Source: JBNRMW01 sp050309795
Lineage (GTDB): Bacteria > Bacillota_I > Bacilli_A > Erysipelotrichales > Erysipelotrichaceae
Reading direction: 5' to 3'
Assembly: GCA_050309795.1 (NCBI GenBank)
Contig: JBNRMW010000026.1
Location: 1-64,000, forward strand
Length of the DNA: 64,000 nucleotides
Both the position numbers and the translations under genes were made by a program. Of this stretch, positions 15,979-24,679 are shown one piece after another. The notes under the pieces were generated by a model. That model made no database searches and had not been told where the DNA came from. It worked only from the letters and a program-made list of their open reading frames with translations. Position 1 is the stretch's first letter; each line of letters opens with the position of its first letter.

Positions 15979-16899
15979 TTAATCAAATTCAGTCGTGTAA
16001 CTAATTAAAAGTCTCCCTTTTCCTTCGATCCGTAATGTTTGTACATCACTTGATACAAAGAGGTTATCAAGGGTATTTACACCCCTATCATTAATGGTAA
16101 CCTCCCCTTCTAATATCGTTAAGTAGAGGGGACTACCCATTAATCCAAATTCTAAGACTCCTTCAAACTCTAAATAGCCAACCGTAAATTGATCGTTATT
16201 GGTTAGAATTTGTATCTCGTTAACCAAGGGTTCAACCGAGACAACCTGTGGCTTCAAGCTTAGGTCGACGGTATCCAGAACCTGTTGAACATGTAGTTCA
16301 CGGGGCTGGCCTCGGTCATCGGTCCGACCGTAATCGTAGACGCGATAGGTCGTATTGGAGTTGGTGCCTACTTCGATGGCTACAATCCCCGCACCTAGGG
16401 CATGTAGGGTTCCAGCTGGTATATAAATAAAATCACCAGCTTTGACGGGATGGTCAATCATTTGTTCAACAATACTACCATCTTCAATAGATGCTTTCAG
16501 TTGTTCTAAGGAGTCCATATGCGTCCCTGCTTTCAAGGTCGCGTTTTCTTCTGCTTCAATAATAAACCAGGCTTCATATTTTCCGTTATCACCAATGTTC
16601 TCACGACTTGCGTATTCATGGCTTGGATGTAATTGAATCGACAACCACTCTTTTGCTGCCAAATAACAAAGTCGTAACAACCGTTTGGGATCAACTGCCC
16701 CAATCATGGCTTCTGGATTCGCTTCGAGATGGTCTCTCAAAGTCCCTTCAGCGTTCGCTAAAGAATTGGAACCATAGTCATGAAAAGAAATCTCCCACGA
16801 AGTTCCACCAATTTCATCTCGGTTATATCGAAGTTTATTCAGACGATTCGATCCCCAAATGGTTTGATCCACCATGGGAATAGGAAGATATATCGGCAT
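15979..16899 (-). CDS. manA: Class I mannose-6-phosphate isomerase homologue (copy 3)
   Basis: About 307 residues; zinc cupin phosphomannose isomerase. It opens with VDQTIWGSNRL; ligands are Q and H in SIQLHPSHEYA, E in YEAWFIIE, and H in PAGTLHALG; TYRVYDYGR follows. The chosen start is ATG at 16899, with AGGAGG 8 bases upstream; an ATG at 16929 in frame lacks a ribosome site. It is 36 bp after the cupin phosphoglucose isomerase, so the pair can interconvert mannose-, fructose- and glucose-6-phosphate, probably the products of the adjacent mannose-family PTS. Confidence 0.88.
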   Translation of the reverse strand: MPIYLPIPMVDQTIWGSNRLNKLRYNRDEIGGTSWEISFHDYGSNSLANAEGTLRDHLEANPEAMIGAVDPKRLLRLCYLAAKEWLSIQLHPSHEYASRENIGDNGKYEAWFIIEAEENATLKAGTHMDSLEQLKASIEDGSIVEQMIDHPVKAGDFIYIPAGTLHALGAGIVAIEVGTNSNTTYRVYDYGRTDDRGQPRELHVQQVLDTVDLSLKPQVVSVEPLVNEIQILTNNDQFTVGYLEFEGVLEFGLMGSPLYLTILEGEVTINDRGVNTLDNLFVSSDVQTLRIEGKGRLLISYTTEFD

Positions 16900-16935
16900 C
16901 CTAAAACCCTCCTGAAATAGTATATTCAAACATCT

Positions 16936-17508
16936 TTACTGATTGTTAAAAACGAACTCAACTGTTCCGTTTCGTTTAAAAACACGAACAGGAAATGGAT
17001 GTTGCTCAATCTCGTCGTAATCGTTTCCAGCATGAACCGAATAAATGGCAGCAACTGAAAACACACCATCCCCTATATTGATTAAGCGATGAGCGTTTTT
17101 ACCATCGATTAAATGAACAGAGTTTGGATAAACGCGCTCCAAGAAAGGCTCGTTTATACCATCCCAACTTAAAAGTAAACCTTCACCTTCTAGTCCGAGA
17201 TAAACTTCACCATATTTTCGATCTTGATGATAATGACCTCTGGTCATATTGCATTCATCATTAATAAAAATCGATTCTAATTTTGTTATCGAGTAGCGAT
17301 ACTCATTCTCCGGATCTTGTGAGTCTACCGCAAAAACTGTATAAGCTAGTTTTTCAGCTTCCTTTTTTGCTTGTTGGGTATCCAAAAAACAATGGACGAG
17401 ATCGGCAATGGTCTTTCGATATTCAACCACGCGTTCGCCCTGTAATTTGTTAGAAGAATTTAGAACAATTTCTCCAGCGTTCATTTTGATGTGACTGTTT
17501 TGTTTCAT
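16936..17508 (-). CDS. Cupin-type (archaeal-type) glucose-6-phosphate isomerase
   Basis: A 190-residue single-cupin protein matching the metal-dependent glucose-6-phosphate isomerase family found in Archaea and some Firmicutes. Metal ligands are visible as H and H in TRGHYHQ, E in GEVYLGLEGEG, and a distal H in GKNAHRLIN. It interconverts glucose- and fructose-6-phosphate. The start ATG at 17508 lies only 7 nt after a TATAAT element and has no ribosome site, so the mRNA may be leaderless. The next ATG (codon 9) also lacks one. Followed by manA. The usual large Pgi is not in this window. Confidence 0.85.
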   Translation of the reverse strand: MKQNSHIKMNAGEIVLNSSNKLQGERVVEYRKTIADLVHCFLDTQQAKKEAEKLAYTVFAVDSQDPENEYRYSITKLESIFINDECNMTRGHYHQDRKYGEVYLGLEGEGLLLSWDGINEPFLERVYPNSVHLIDGKNAHRLINIGDGVFSVAAIYSVHAGNDYDEIEQHPFPVRVFKRNGTVEFVFNNQ

Positions 17509-17515
17509 CTACTTC

Positions 17516-17543
17516 ATTATACCATAGCAAATTATCGTTTCAA
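17516..17543 (-). promoter_or_regulatory. Extended -10 promoter of the cupin isomerase gene
   Basis: Minus strand: -35 TTGAAA (17538-17543), 16-bp spacer, extended -10 TGGTATAAT with its hexamer at 17516-17521. The expected start site falls on the A of the ATG at 17508. Confidence 0.7.
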
Positions 17544-17715
17544 GAACATTTTTGGACATAAATGTGCACTTATATACATTTACACGCAGTTGTTTGGAAT
17601 TTAACATAAAATTGATTAAAGGTATACTTGAATACTCAATATTTACATTAAATTATTTAACTTAATGAAGACAAAAGATAAGTTTCAAGCATTGAGTTAA
17701 TTGCTTGTAAACGTA

Positions 17716-17767
17716 AAAAGAACCAAAAACCATCTAAATCGTTCATTTTTAGGGTTTCAGTTCTTTA
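17716..17767 (-). terminator. Intrinsic terminator after nagA
   Basis: Minus strand: long stem beginning AAAGAACTGAAACC and closing GGTTTTTGGTTCTTT, followed by T residues, just after the nagA stop. The rest of the 17509-17787 spacer holds the cupin isomerase promoter and no further gene that I can see. Confidence 0.65.
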
Positions 17768-17787
17768 TTTTAGTTGGGTAGCAATCT

Positions 17788-19002
17788 TTAGCGTCGTCGA
17801 TCTTTCCTAGAGAGGCTGGCTTCATAGACCCATTCGCCTTCAACAATTGTCGCGACAACGTCCACATGTGGAGTAATGATTGTAAAGTCTGCATCTTTGC
17901 CCACTTCAATGGTTCCTTTGGATGGAAGATTTAAATACCGCGCAGAATTCGTTGAAGTTATTTTTGCGAGATCGTTCCAGCACATCGGCGTATGTTTTAA
18001 TACGTTTCTAATGGAACCCACAAACGAAAGTTCGATGTCCCGTAAACTTTCATAATCATTGAGATCGTAAATTTTCTCCGTACCATCCTCAAAACGTTCA
18101 ATTAAATAGCCTGGTTTTGGTATAAAATGGACATTCCGCCGCGCATGATAATACGGTTCAACCTGCATGCCATTGCCTAAACAATCCGTGGTCATGATGA
18201 TTTTATCCGCGCCTTTTAAACGATATGTGAAATCAAATACTTCATGACGTACGGTAATCCCGGTTTGTTTTGCGAATTCACAATATAAATCCGCATCATA
18301 TAAAGCCGCTCCAACGACTCCTGGTTGGCGATGATGTAAACCCGTCATGGCTGAATACATATGGGTCACACCGCGGACACCCCAAGTTTTCGAAGTTAAA
18401 AGTTCTTCAAAACTTGCTCCAGTGTGGCCAGCAGCGACTTGAATATTTTGGCTTCGACAGTATTCAATGACCGATTGAGCACCTGCTAATTCCGGAGCAA
18501 TCGTTATCAATTTGATGAAGTTTTGTGGTTGGCCATAGTTCACGAAGCGTTTCATCAGCTCGAGGTCCGGCAAAAGACAATGCTCAACTTTTTGTGCCCC
18601 ACCAAACTCCGGATTTAGAAAGGGCCCTTCCAAGTGAACACCCAAGAGCTTGGTTCCTTTATTTGGGGAAGCTTGAACCTTATTAATGACTTCGAGGGAC
18701 TGAAAGATATTTTCCAAAGAATCGGTAAATGTGGTAGCTAAAAATCCGGTCACCCCTTCCTTTGCTTGGTCCTCAATCATCATTCGGATACTTTTTTCAT
18801 TATTTTCATATAAGAAAGAACCCCGTCCCCAGCCGTGGGTATGTTGATCGATAAAGCCAGGCATAACGATTGCATCAGAATGATCAACAAAAGGCCCATC
18901 ATATTCCATTAGAAAGTCTTTTATTTTTCCATTTTCAATCACGAGATAGCCCGATTGTACCGCCTTTGGAGTTACAATTTGTTTAGAATAGATTACGTGC
19001 AT
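17788..19002 (-). CDS. nagA: N-acetylglucosamine-6-phosphate deacetylase (copy 1)
   Basis: A 404-residue amidohydrolase removing acetate from GlcNAc-6-phosphate or a related N-acyl aminosugar phosphate. Metal and catalytic motifs are HTHG (about residue 64), HLEGPFLNPE, AGHTGAS, THMYSAM and the catalytic Asp in MTTDCLG. The THMYSAM and TTDCLG forms depart from the common THLFNAM and VTDA, so this is a divergent member. It is the last gene of an operon with a glucose-family PTS IICB and a fumarase-superfamily lyase, suggesting an N-substituted hexosamine as substrate. A terminator follows at 17716-17767. Confidence 0.85.
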   Translation of the reverse strand: MHVIYSKQIVTPKAVQSGYLVIENGKIKDFLMEYDGPFVDHSDAIVMPGFIDQHTHGWGRGSFLYENNEKSIRMMIEDQAKEGVTGFLATTFTDSLENIFQSLEVINKVQASPNKGTKLLGVHLEGPFLNPEFGGAQKVEHCLLPDLELMKRFVNYGQPQNFIKLITIAPELAGAQSVIEYCRSQNIQVAAGHTGASFEELLTSKTWGVRGVTHMYSAMTGLHHRQPGVVGAALYDADLYCEFAKQTGITVRHEVFDFTYRLKGADKIIMTTDCLGNGMQVEPYYHARRNVHFIPKPGYLIERFEDGTEKIYDLNDYESLRDIELSFVGSIRNVLKHTPMCWNDLAKITSTNSARYLNLPSKGTIEVGKDADFTIITPHVDVVATIVEGEWVYEASLSRKDRRR

Positions 19003-19050
19003 ATTAACGCTCCTTTTGGAAGAAAAGGCAGGAAGTCCCTGCCTCTGTGG

Positions 19051-20424
19051 TTATAACTTGACCTGTAAAGCTTGGAGCCTAACCGCTTCTTTACGAGCTT
19101 TTTCAGCTTGTTCCAGGGCTAGCTCTTCACTTAAACCGATGTAGTTTTCAGGTTTGATGAGTGCTTGCAGATAGCTTTCGTCTTGTTGTTGGAGCAATGG
19201 TTCTTGTTTCAATAAGGTCAGTAAATCGGCGCCTTCCAATTTTACTTTCATCGCTGTCTTATACATTAGTTCGTGGGCTTGATCTTTTCCAATAATTGGC
19301 GCAAGTTCCATCATAATGTGTTCGATATTGTCTAGTCCTTGATTAAGATTTGCGTTGGTTTCTAGTTTTTCAACATTGACTTGTAAATCTCTAGTGAGTG
19401 CTTCGGCTCGGATCAAGACTTCGTTTGTTAATTCTACTGCCTCATCAAGTAAGCCATCGAATAAAAGATATTGAGAAGAATCCCCTTCATATAATCGCAC
19501 ATTAGAATATAATCCTGTTTCCAATAAACTATAGAGCTTGGAAGCATTGCTGATGATGCCTTTAGCTAGCTTAGGATTGATTTTATGGGGCATGGTCGAC
19601 GATCCAATGGTCCCTTTGGCAAAGACTTCTTGAACTTCGTCAAACTCTTCTAATCCGCCGTAGTATACTTCTTCGGCTATTTTGTGCAAAACATTGACGA
19701 TTTGAGCAAGATTGCTCATATATTCAATCTTATGAGAATGGATATTGCGTGAAGGTACTTCCATTTCACTCATATCTAATGCTTGAGCAATCAATTTTTG
19801 AACACGACGACCCTGTGTTGGCATGGCATTAAACGCACCAACAGCTCCGCCCATCATCACCGTGAAGGTTCTTTTTTCTGCATCTTCCAACTGTTCGATG
19901 GCTTGTCTTAGTTCATAAATCCAGACGGCTACTTTGTACCCATAGGTAATCGGAACCGCATGGCGACCATGTGTTCGTCCGGCCATCACACTGGTTGCGT
20001 GGTTTTGTGCCAATTGAGCAAGGTTTTCTAATATTTTGCCTAAGACTTGTTTGAAGACAATGGTTAGGTTCTTAAGGATTAGTAATTGTCCAGTTTGCTG
20101 GATGTTTTGTGTCGTTACGCCATAGTGGACGTACTTCCCAGCTTCACCGCCACAAGCATCGACGAGCACTTTAACAAAAGGAACAAATCCATGACCAATT
20201 TCATTCTTAAGCTCTGCCATTTTTTCCAAATCTAGATTTTCAATTTTGGCGTTTTGTTTGATGTTCTGAGCAGCTTCTAGCGGAATCATACCAACTTGTG
20301 CTTGAGCCATCGCTAGTTCGCTTTCAACAATCAGCCACGCTTTAATTTTAATGTCTTCTTTGAAAAAACGGGTGATCTCTGGATTTTCATATTTTTTTGA
20401 ACTTGAATCGTAAAATGCTCTCAT
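19051..20424 (-). CDS. Adenylosuccinate-lyase/CMLE-like fumarase-superfamily lyase
   Basis: A 457-residue protein of the aspartase/fumarase superfamily. The signature loop is GSSTMPHKINP (about residue 281), the catalytic-region AGRTHGRHAVP replaces the usual PGRTHGQHA, and YVHYGVTTQNIQQTG and NIHSHKIEYM also match. Superfamily members release fumarate from succinyl adducts or open related C-N or C-O bonds. It resembles PurB and 3-carboxymuconate cycloisomerase most, but there are no purine genes around: it lies 11 bp after a PTS IICB gene and 48 bp before nagA. A role in breaking down an imported N-linked sugar conjugate is inferred from this; PurB itself remains possible. Confidence 0.75.
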   Translation of the reverse strand: MRAFYDSSSKKYENPEITRFFKEDIKIKAWLIVESELAMAQAQVGMIPLEAAQNIKQNAKIENLDLEKMAELKNEIGHGFVPFVKVLVDACGGEAGKYVHYGVTTQNIQQTGQLLILKNLTIVFKQVLGKILENLAQLAQNHATSVMAGRTHGRHAVPITYGYKVAVWIYELRQAIEQLEDAEKRTFTVMMGGAVGAFNAMPTQGRRVQKLIAQALDMSEMEVPSRNIHSHKIEYMSNLAQIVNVLHKIAEEVYYGGLEEFDEVQEVFAKGTIGSSTMPHKINPKLAKGIISNASKLYSLLETGLYSNVRLYEGDSSQYLLFDGLLDEAVELTNEVLIRAEALTRDLQVNVEKLETNANLNQGLDNIEHIMMELAPIIGKDQAHELMYKTAMKVKLEGADLLTLLKQEPLLQQQDESYLQALIKPENYIGLSEELALEQAEKARKEAVRLQALQVKL

Positions 20425-20434
20425 GGACCTACCT

Positions 20435-22012
20435 TTATCCTCTCATTAAATCGTCTACTTCGTTTTTAACAAATTCGACATGTGGTCCGAAGACAACATG
20501 AATATGCTTTTCAGACGGGAAGAAAATACCCGTACAACCGGCTTCGCGGATTTTTTCTTGATTCACTAAACTTGGGTTTTCTAAATCAACGCGTAGTCGA
20601 GAAATACAGTTTTCTACACGGAGGATGTTTTGAGCGCCTCCGAGTCCTTCAATAGTAATCCGAGCCATTTCTGGATAGTCTCGATTTTTCAATAATTCAC
20701 TCGAAGATTCCACTAAATCGAAGCTTTCACGTCCCGGTGTTTCTAAATTCCAACGCTTAATAAAATACTTAAACACATAATAGAAGACGACAAAGTTAAT
20801 GATACCTAAAATAACCAGTTGAATCCAATTCGTGTTCTCATACATTAAGCCAAAAATACCAAAGTCGAAGATCGTTCCCCGAATATAGCCAATAGAAATA
20901 TTCAAGAAAGAAATTGGAATTGTCATAAAGAAACTCAAAATGAGATAAACCGCAAAGAGTTGTGGTGCAATAAAGATGAAAGAGAACTCTAAAGGTTCCG
21001 TAATATTACCTAAGAAAGCGGTCATAACACAAGTAATGAGAACAGCCTTGGCAATTTTCTTATTCTTTGCAAATGCCGTGTGATACATCGCAAGACCCAT
21101 GGCAGGGAATCTAAATAATGTCGTCAGCATTTGAGGAACGGCCATATATCCTGTCAACTTAGGCATTAATTCTGCCCAATAAGGGCTGCTTGGTCCTAAG
21201 TTAAAGAGCACTTCGTTCAAGGCATTTAAAATACCTACATAAGGTTGTCCATTTATAAGATAGGTTCCACCAACTTCCGTGAAACGTACCGTGGAAGATA
21301 GGACATGGTGTAATCCAAACGGAATTAAGGCCCGATTCAAAGCATAATAAGCACCAGTACCGAAATAATCATTCATAAAAATCCAAGAAATACTCATTAA
21401 GAGTTTATTGAATAATTCCCAGAACACCGGAATGACTAAGCCGATTGGAATTGTAAATAAGAAAGCAAAAATCGGAACAGACTTTTTCCCTCCAAAGAAG
21501 GCAAAAGCCAACGGGAACTCAATCCGGTAAAAGCGGTCACAAACCTTCGCACCGACTAAACCAGAAATAATACCACCCAAGGTTTCAATTTTTAAGGTTT
21601 GAATCCCTAAAACCGTTCCCTGTCCCATTTGAGCCGCTACGGCTGCTTCGGCAAGATTACCCGTCACCTGCAGATAGACGTTCATGGTTGCATTTAGTGT
21701 TAAGTAACTGACTACAGCTGCGAATACTGCTAGTCCTTTTTCTTTCTTGGCAACGCCATTAGCAACCCCCATCGCAAAGAGTAACGGAATATTGTTAAAG
21801 ATAATTTGGGTAATTCCCTTCAACGCATTAAGTAGCATTTGTAACGTTTCATTATCAAGAAAGCTTAAGCGTTCAATCATGTATGATTGAGTTAACGCAT
21901 TCGCAATGCCCATGACCATTCCAATTGGTGCTAATAACGCAATTGGTAGTAGTAAAGAACGTCCAAATGTTTGAATACCATCTTTCCAATTTTGTGGAAA
22001 TTTGAATTTCAT
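20435..22012 (-). CDS. PTS glucose-superfamily IICB permease
   Basis: About 525 residues: a polytopic IIC domain (residues 1 to about 415, motifs FGRSLLLPIALLAPIGMVMG and GNITEPLEFSFIFIAPQLF) followed by a IIB domain with the phosphorylatable cysteine in VENCISRLRV. No IIA domain, so a IIA(Glc)-type partner must act in trans. The family covers glucose, maltose, alpha-glucosides and GlcNAc; the exact sugar is not clear. The start chosen is ATG at 22012 with AAAGGAG upstream; an upstream ATG in frame at 22069 lies within the promoter region. Operon with the lyase and nagA, divergent from a PRD regulator. Confidence 0.88.
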   Translation of the reverse strand: MKFKFPQNWKDGIQTFGRSLLLPIALLAPIGMVMGIANALTQSYMIERLSFLDNETLQMLLNALKGITQIIFNNIPLLFAMGVANGVAKKEKGLAVFAAVVSYLTLNATMNVYLQVTGNLAEAAVAAQMGQGTVLGIQTLKIETLGGIISGLVGAKVCDRFYRIEFPLAFAFFGGKKSVPIFAFLFTIPIGLVIPVFWELFNKLLMSISWIFMNDYFGTGAYYALNRALIPFGLHHVLSSTVRFTEVGGTYLINGQPYVGILNALNEVLFNLGPSSPYWAELMPKLTGYMAVPQMLTTLFRFPAMGLAMYHTAFAKNKKIAKAVLITCVMTAFLGNITEPLEFSFIFIAPQLFAVYLILSFFMTIPISFLNISIGYIRGTIFDFGIFGLMYENTNWIQLVILGIINFVVFYYVFKYFIKRWNLETPGRESFDLVESSSELLKNRDYPEMARITIEGLGGAQNILRVENCISRLRVDLENPSLVNQEKIREAGCTGIFFPSEKHIHVVFGPHVEFVKNEVDDLMRG

Positions 22013-22046
22013 AAAAAAGTCTCCTTTCACTTTTCTAAGTATTTTA

Positions 22047-22075
22047 ATCATAGGGGAGTCCTTAGGCATCTACAA
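22047..22075 (-). promoter_or_regulatory. Promoter of the PTS IICB-lyase-nagA operon
   Basis: Minus strand: -35 TTGTAG (22070-22075), 17-bp spacer, -10 TATGAT (22047-22052). It lies in the short divergent spacer shared with the PRD regulator. Confidence 0.55.
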
Positions 22076-22154
22076 GGCACAATTTATTCAAATATTTGTT
22101 AACTTTTTGGCCCTAATTGCTTATAATAATATTGTCCAAAAGGAGACCATTTTT

Positions 22155-23696
22155 ATGCTATCACAATCCCATCTACGAATCTTTAAATACACGATGAATA
22201 ACCCCCAAGTTACCTTACAAAAATTAGCCCAACACGAAAAGAAGACCACCCACGCCATCCGTAAAGATGTCGCTCATTTAAATTACTTTTTACCACCAGA
22301 AAATCAAATTGAAATCACGCAATCTGAAATAAAGGCGACTATTTCATATAGTGAGTACACGCGTTTTATTTCTCAACTCGATTTTGATCACTATATGCCT
22401 ACTCAAGAAGAACGGCTACAAGTCATCATTGTCAAGGCTTATTTCTTAGAGGTATTGAATCTTTCAAGTCTCTATGATCACTGGCAGATTTCCCTTACGA
22501 CCAAAAAGCGCGACACCAAAGCCTTGGAGACGCTTTTAAGTCAATACGGATTACATCTTCAACGAATTTCAGGTCAAGGTATACGCATTTCTGGAAGTAT
22601 TCTACAATATCGTGTGCTTGTTTCCTTAATCTTGACCAGTTGTTTGGAGGTTTACGATTTTCAACTGGCTCGTCGTAGCGCCAATACACCAATTGAAAAT
22701 CAAATCTATGATTTGTTGATTACCCATTTACATGATAATTTCGCTCGGGCAGAAAATAAGTGTCGTCATTTTTTATTGGAATATAATTTACAAGCCAATT
22801 ACTATTCTAAGAAGTTCTTCATTGTTTATATTTTACTTTCGACCTTTCCCCTAAAAGAGACTTTAACCCTAGAACCATTACTGTTGGAACCTTTGAATCT
22901 TTACCTATTTAGCGAAAGCCGTTTAGAGAACATCGCCTTCAACCAAGTGGCAAGCATGATTGATTTTCAACCACCACTAGCCATCCCCCATAACGAAACT
23001 TTATATCAATTGGTTGAAACTTTATTGGTAAATCTTTGTAAAAATTTGGGCGTCTCCATTTTCACTCATGACGATACGTTAAAAGAGCTATATGGTTTTA
23101 TTTATCGAGCCTATTTTTATAATTATTTTTCATATCTGTATGATGATCGCTTGGTAAAAACAACGGAGAAAGAACATCGCGATATTTATCAAACCATTAA
23201 GCAACTAATCACCAGTATTGAAAGCTACTTACACATCACATTTCATGAAGAACAGATTTCATCAATGACCCTAATATTTGCGAAGTGGATGATGAAAAAT
23301 CGCTTATTGAATGCGTCAAAAAAGAAAATTGTTATTGTCACCAATGTTGGCTTTGAGCGTATGCGTTATTTTGTAGAACAGCTTCATTCGTATATCAACT
23401 TTGAACATGTGCGTACCGTTGACATTAATGAGATAGAAATTTTAAAAGAGATTGACCATGATTTAATCTTAACGTTCTCTAACCGTATCAGTACGATTCT
23501 CGAGAAAAACAACTATCAGCCAATTAAGGTCGCTTTTTTTCTCGAAAACCAAGACATCTTAAAACTCTTAGAACATGGGTGCAGCATAGCAAGTCATCGT
23601 TTGATTGCCCAAGACTTGGTGGCCGAATTAGCTCCAATGAATCAAGACGATCAACTTCAATATTTGAAATGTGTCTATGAGGAAATATTTATTTAA
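22155..23696 (+). CDS. PRD-domain (BglG/Mga-like) transcriptional regulator
   Basis: About 514 residues. An N-terminal HTH region (about residues 5-45, LQKLAQHEKKTTHAIRKDVAHL) is followed by HTH_Mga-like and PRD-type helical domains. A C-terminal EIIB-like fold begins near KKKIVIVTNVG, but the usual cysteine after the first strand is replaced. Such regulators are tuned by PTS phosphorylation and normally activate a neighbouring PTS operon. It is divergent from the IICB-lyase-nagA operon, its probable target. The ATG at 22155 has AAAAGGAG upstream; the frame is open further back across the divergent promoter but that extension is unlikely. A terminator follows at once. Confidence 0.82.
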   Translation: MLSQSHLRIFKYTMNNPQVTLQKLAQHEKKTTHAIRKDVAHLNYFLPPENQIEITQSEIKATISYSEYTRFISQLDFDHYMPTQEERLQVIIVKAYFLEVLNLSSLYDHWQISLTTKKRDTKALETLLSQYGLHLQRISGQGIRISGSILQYRVLVSLILTSCLEVYDFQLARRSANTPIENQIYDLLITHLHDNFARAENKCRHFLLEYNLQANYYSKKFFIVYILLSTFPLKETLTLEPLLLEPLNLYLFSESRLENIAFNQVASMIDFQPPLAIPHNETLYQLVETLLVNLCKNLGVSIFTHDDTLKELYGFIYRAYFYNYFSYLYDDRLVKTTEKEHRDIYQTIKQLITSIESYLHITFHEEQISSMTLIFAKWMMKNRLLNASKKKIVIVTNVGFERMRYFVEQLHSYINFEHVRTVDINEIEILKEIDHDLILTFSNRISTILEKNNYQPIKVAFFLENQDILKLLEHGCSIASHRLIAQDLVAELAPMNQDDQLQYLKCVYEEIFI

Positions 23697-23699
23697 AAA

Positions 23700-23735
23700 G
23701 CACTTAATGATTAAGCCATTAAGTGCAATTTTTTG
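23700..23735. terminator. Bidirectional intrinsic terminator
   Basis: Stem GCACTTAATG/CATTAAGTGC with T-rich sequence on both sides. It separates the PRD regulator from the convergent manA. Confidence 0.85.
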
Positions 23736-23743
23736 AGTTGTGA

Positions 23744-24679
23744 TTAAACTTCAGCAATTAATAATTCTAGATTCCCTTCAACTTCATAAACGGTATTTGC
23801 TTCGACAAATAAACCATCACCCTGTTTCAATTCATACGATTGTTGTCCATCTACTAGAACACCATTTCCTTTAACGACGACCAATGCTTGGAATGATTTT
23901 TCCGTCGCTTCAAGTTTGCGTGAACCACGTACTTTTACAAGTCGAGTATAAAAGTATTGGTTTTTAATTAGCTCTGTGATTTGTCCGTCTAGTTCAACAG
24001 GTTCATATTCAATCGGATTTAAATCGGAGACATCCACTGCTTTATCGATATGAAGTTCACGTAAATTACCTTGAGCATCGCGACGTTCGAAATCATAGAT
24101 ACGATACGTACTATTGGAACTTTGTTGAACTTCAGCAATGACGTTTCCTTTGCCTAGAGCATGGATTGTTCCTGCAGGCATATAGAAGAAATCATAAGGT
24201 TTCGTTTCAACGGAATGTAGTTTATCTAAAATCGTATTGTCTTCAATCGACGCTCGGAAGTCTTCTTTGGTTAAGGGTTTGTTGACCCCATAATAAATAA
24301 TCGAACCCGGATCATTTTCAAGAATGAGCCACATTTCATTTTTTCCATATTCACCTTCAACCCGTAAACCATATTCATCATCGGGATGAACTTGAATGGA
24401 TAAATCCTGATTTGCGTCTAAAAGTTTTACAAGGATTGGAAAAGCTTCGTATTTCTCACCATGAGTTCCTAGAATTGTTTTTCCTTTGGATTCAAGATAT
24501 TCAGGTAAAGTCATTCCTTTATTTGGACCCATATCAATCATTGATGGACCATCAGGATGACAGGAGACGACCCATGCTTCAGCTACCTTTTCGTCGGATT
24601 GAATGTTGTAGTTTTCTACGAGTTTTCGTCCCCCCCACAAATAATGTTGTAAATATGGTTTTAACTTTAATACTGCCAT
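23744..24679 (-). CDS. manA: Class I mannose-6-phosphate isomerase homologue (copy 4)
   Basis: A 311-residue zinc cupin isomerase. It has YLWGGRKL at the N-terminus, ligands Q and H in SIQVHPDDEYG, E in NEMWLILE, and H in PAGTIHALG, then TYRIYDFERRD. AAGGAGG precedes the ATG, which overlaps the nanE stop by one base. With NanE it forms a two-gene operon; together they would pass N-acetylmannosamine or mannose phosphates to GlcNAc-6-phosphate and fructose-6-phosphate. Of the four copies this looks most like a standard ManA. Confidence 0.9.
   Translation of the reverse strand: MAVLKLKPYLQHYLWGGRKLVENYNIQSDEKVAEAWVVSCHPDGPSMIDMGPNKGMTLPEYLESKGKTILGTHGEKYEAFPILVKLLDANQDLSIQVHPDDEYGLRVEGEYGKNEMWLILENDPGSIIYYGVNKPLTKEDFRASIEDNTILDKLHSVETKPYDFFYMPAGTIHALGKGNVIAEVQQSSNSTYRIYDFERRDAQGNLRELHIDKAVDVSDLNPIEYEPVELDGQITELIKNQYFYTRLVKVRGSRKLEATEKSFQALVVVKGNGVLVDGQQSYELKQGDGLFVEANTVYEVEGNLELLIAEV

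Noticed and set aside
17700..17715. TGTAAACGTAAAA as a possible cre site
   Set aside because: The right half of the CcpA box is missing (two key mismatches), and it lies in the 3' region of nagA next to a terminator.
19051..20424. Calling the lyase purB outright
   Set aside because: The superfamily loop fits, but the histidine motif is altered and the operon is a sugar PTS/NagA unit with no purine genes.
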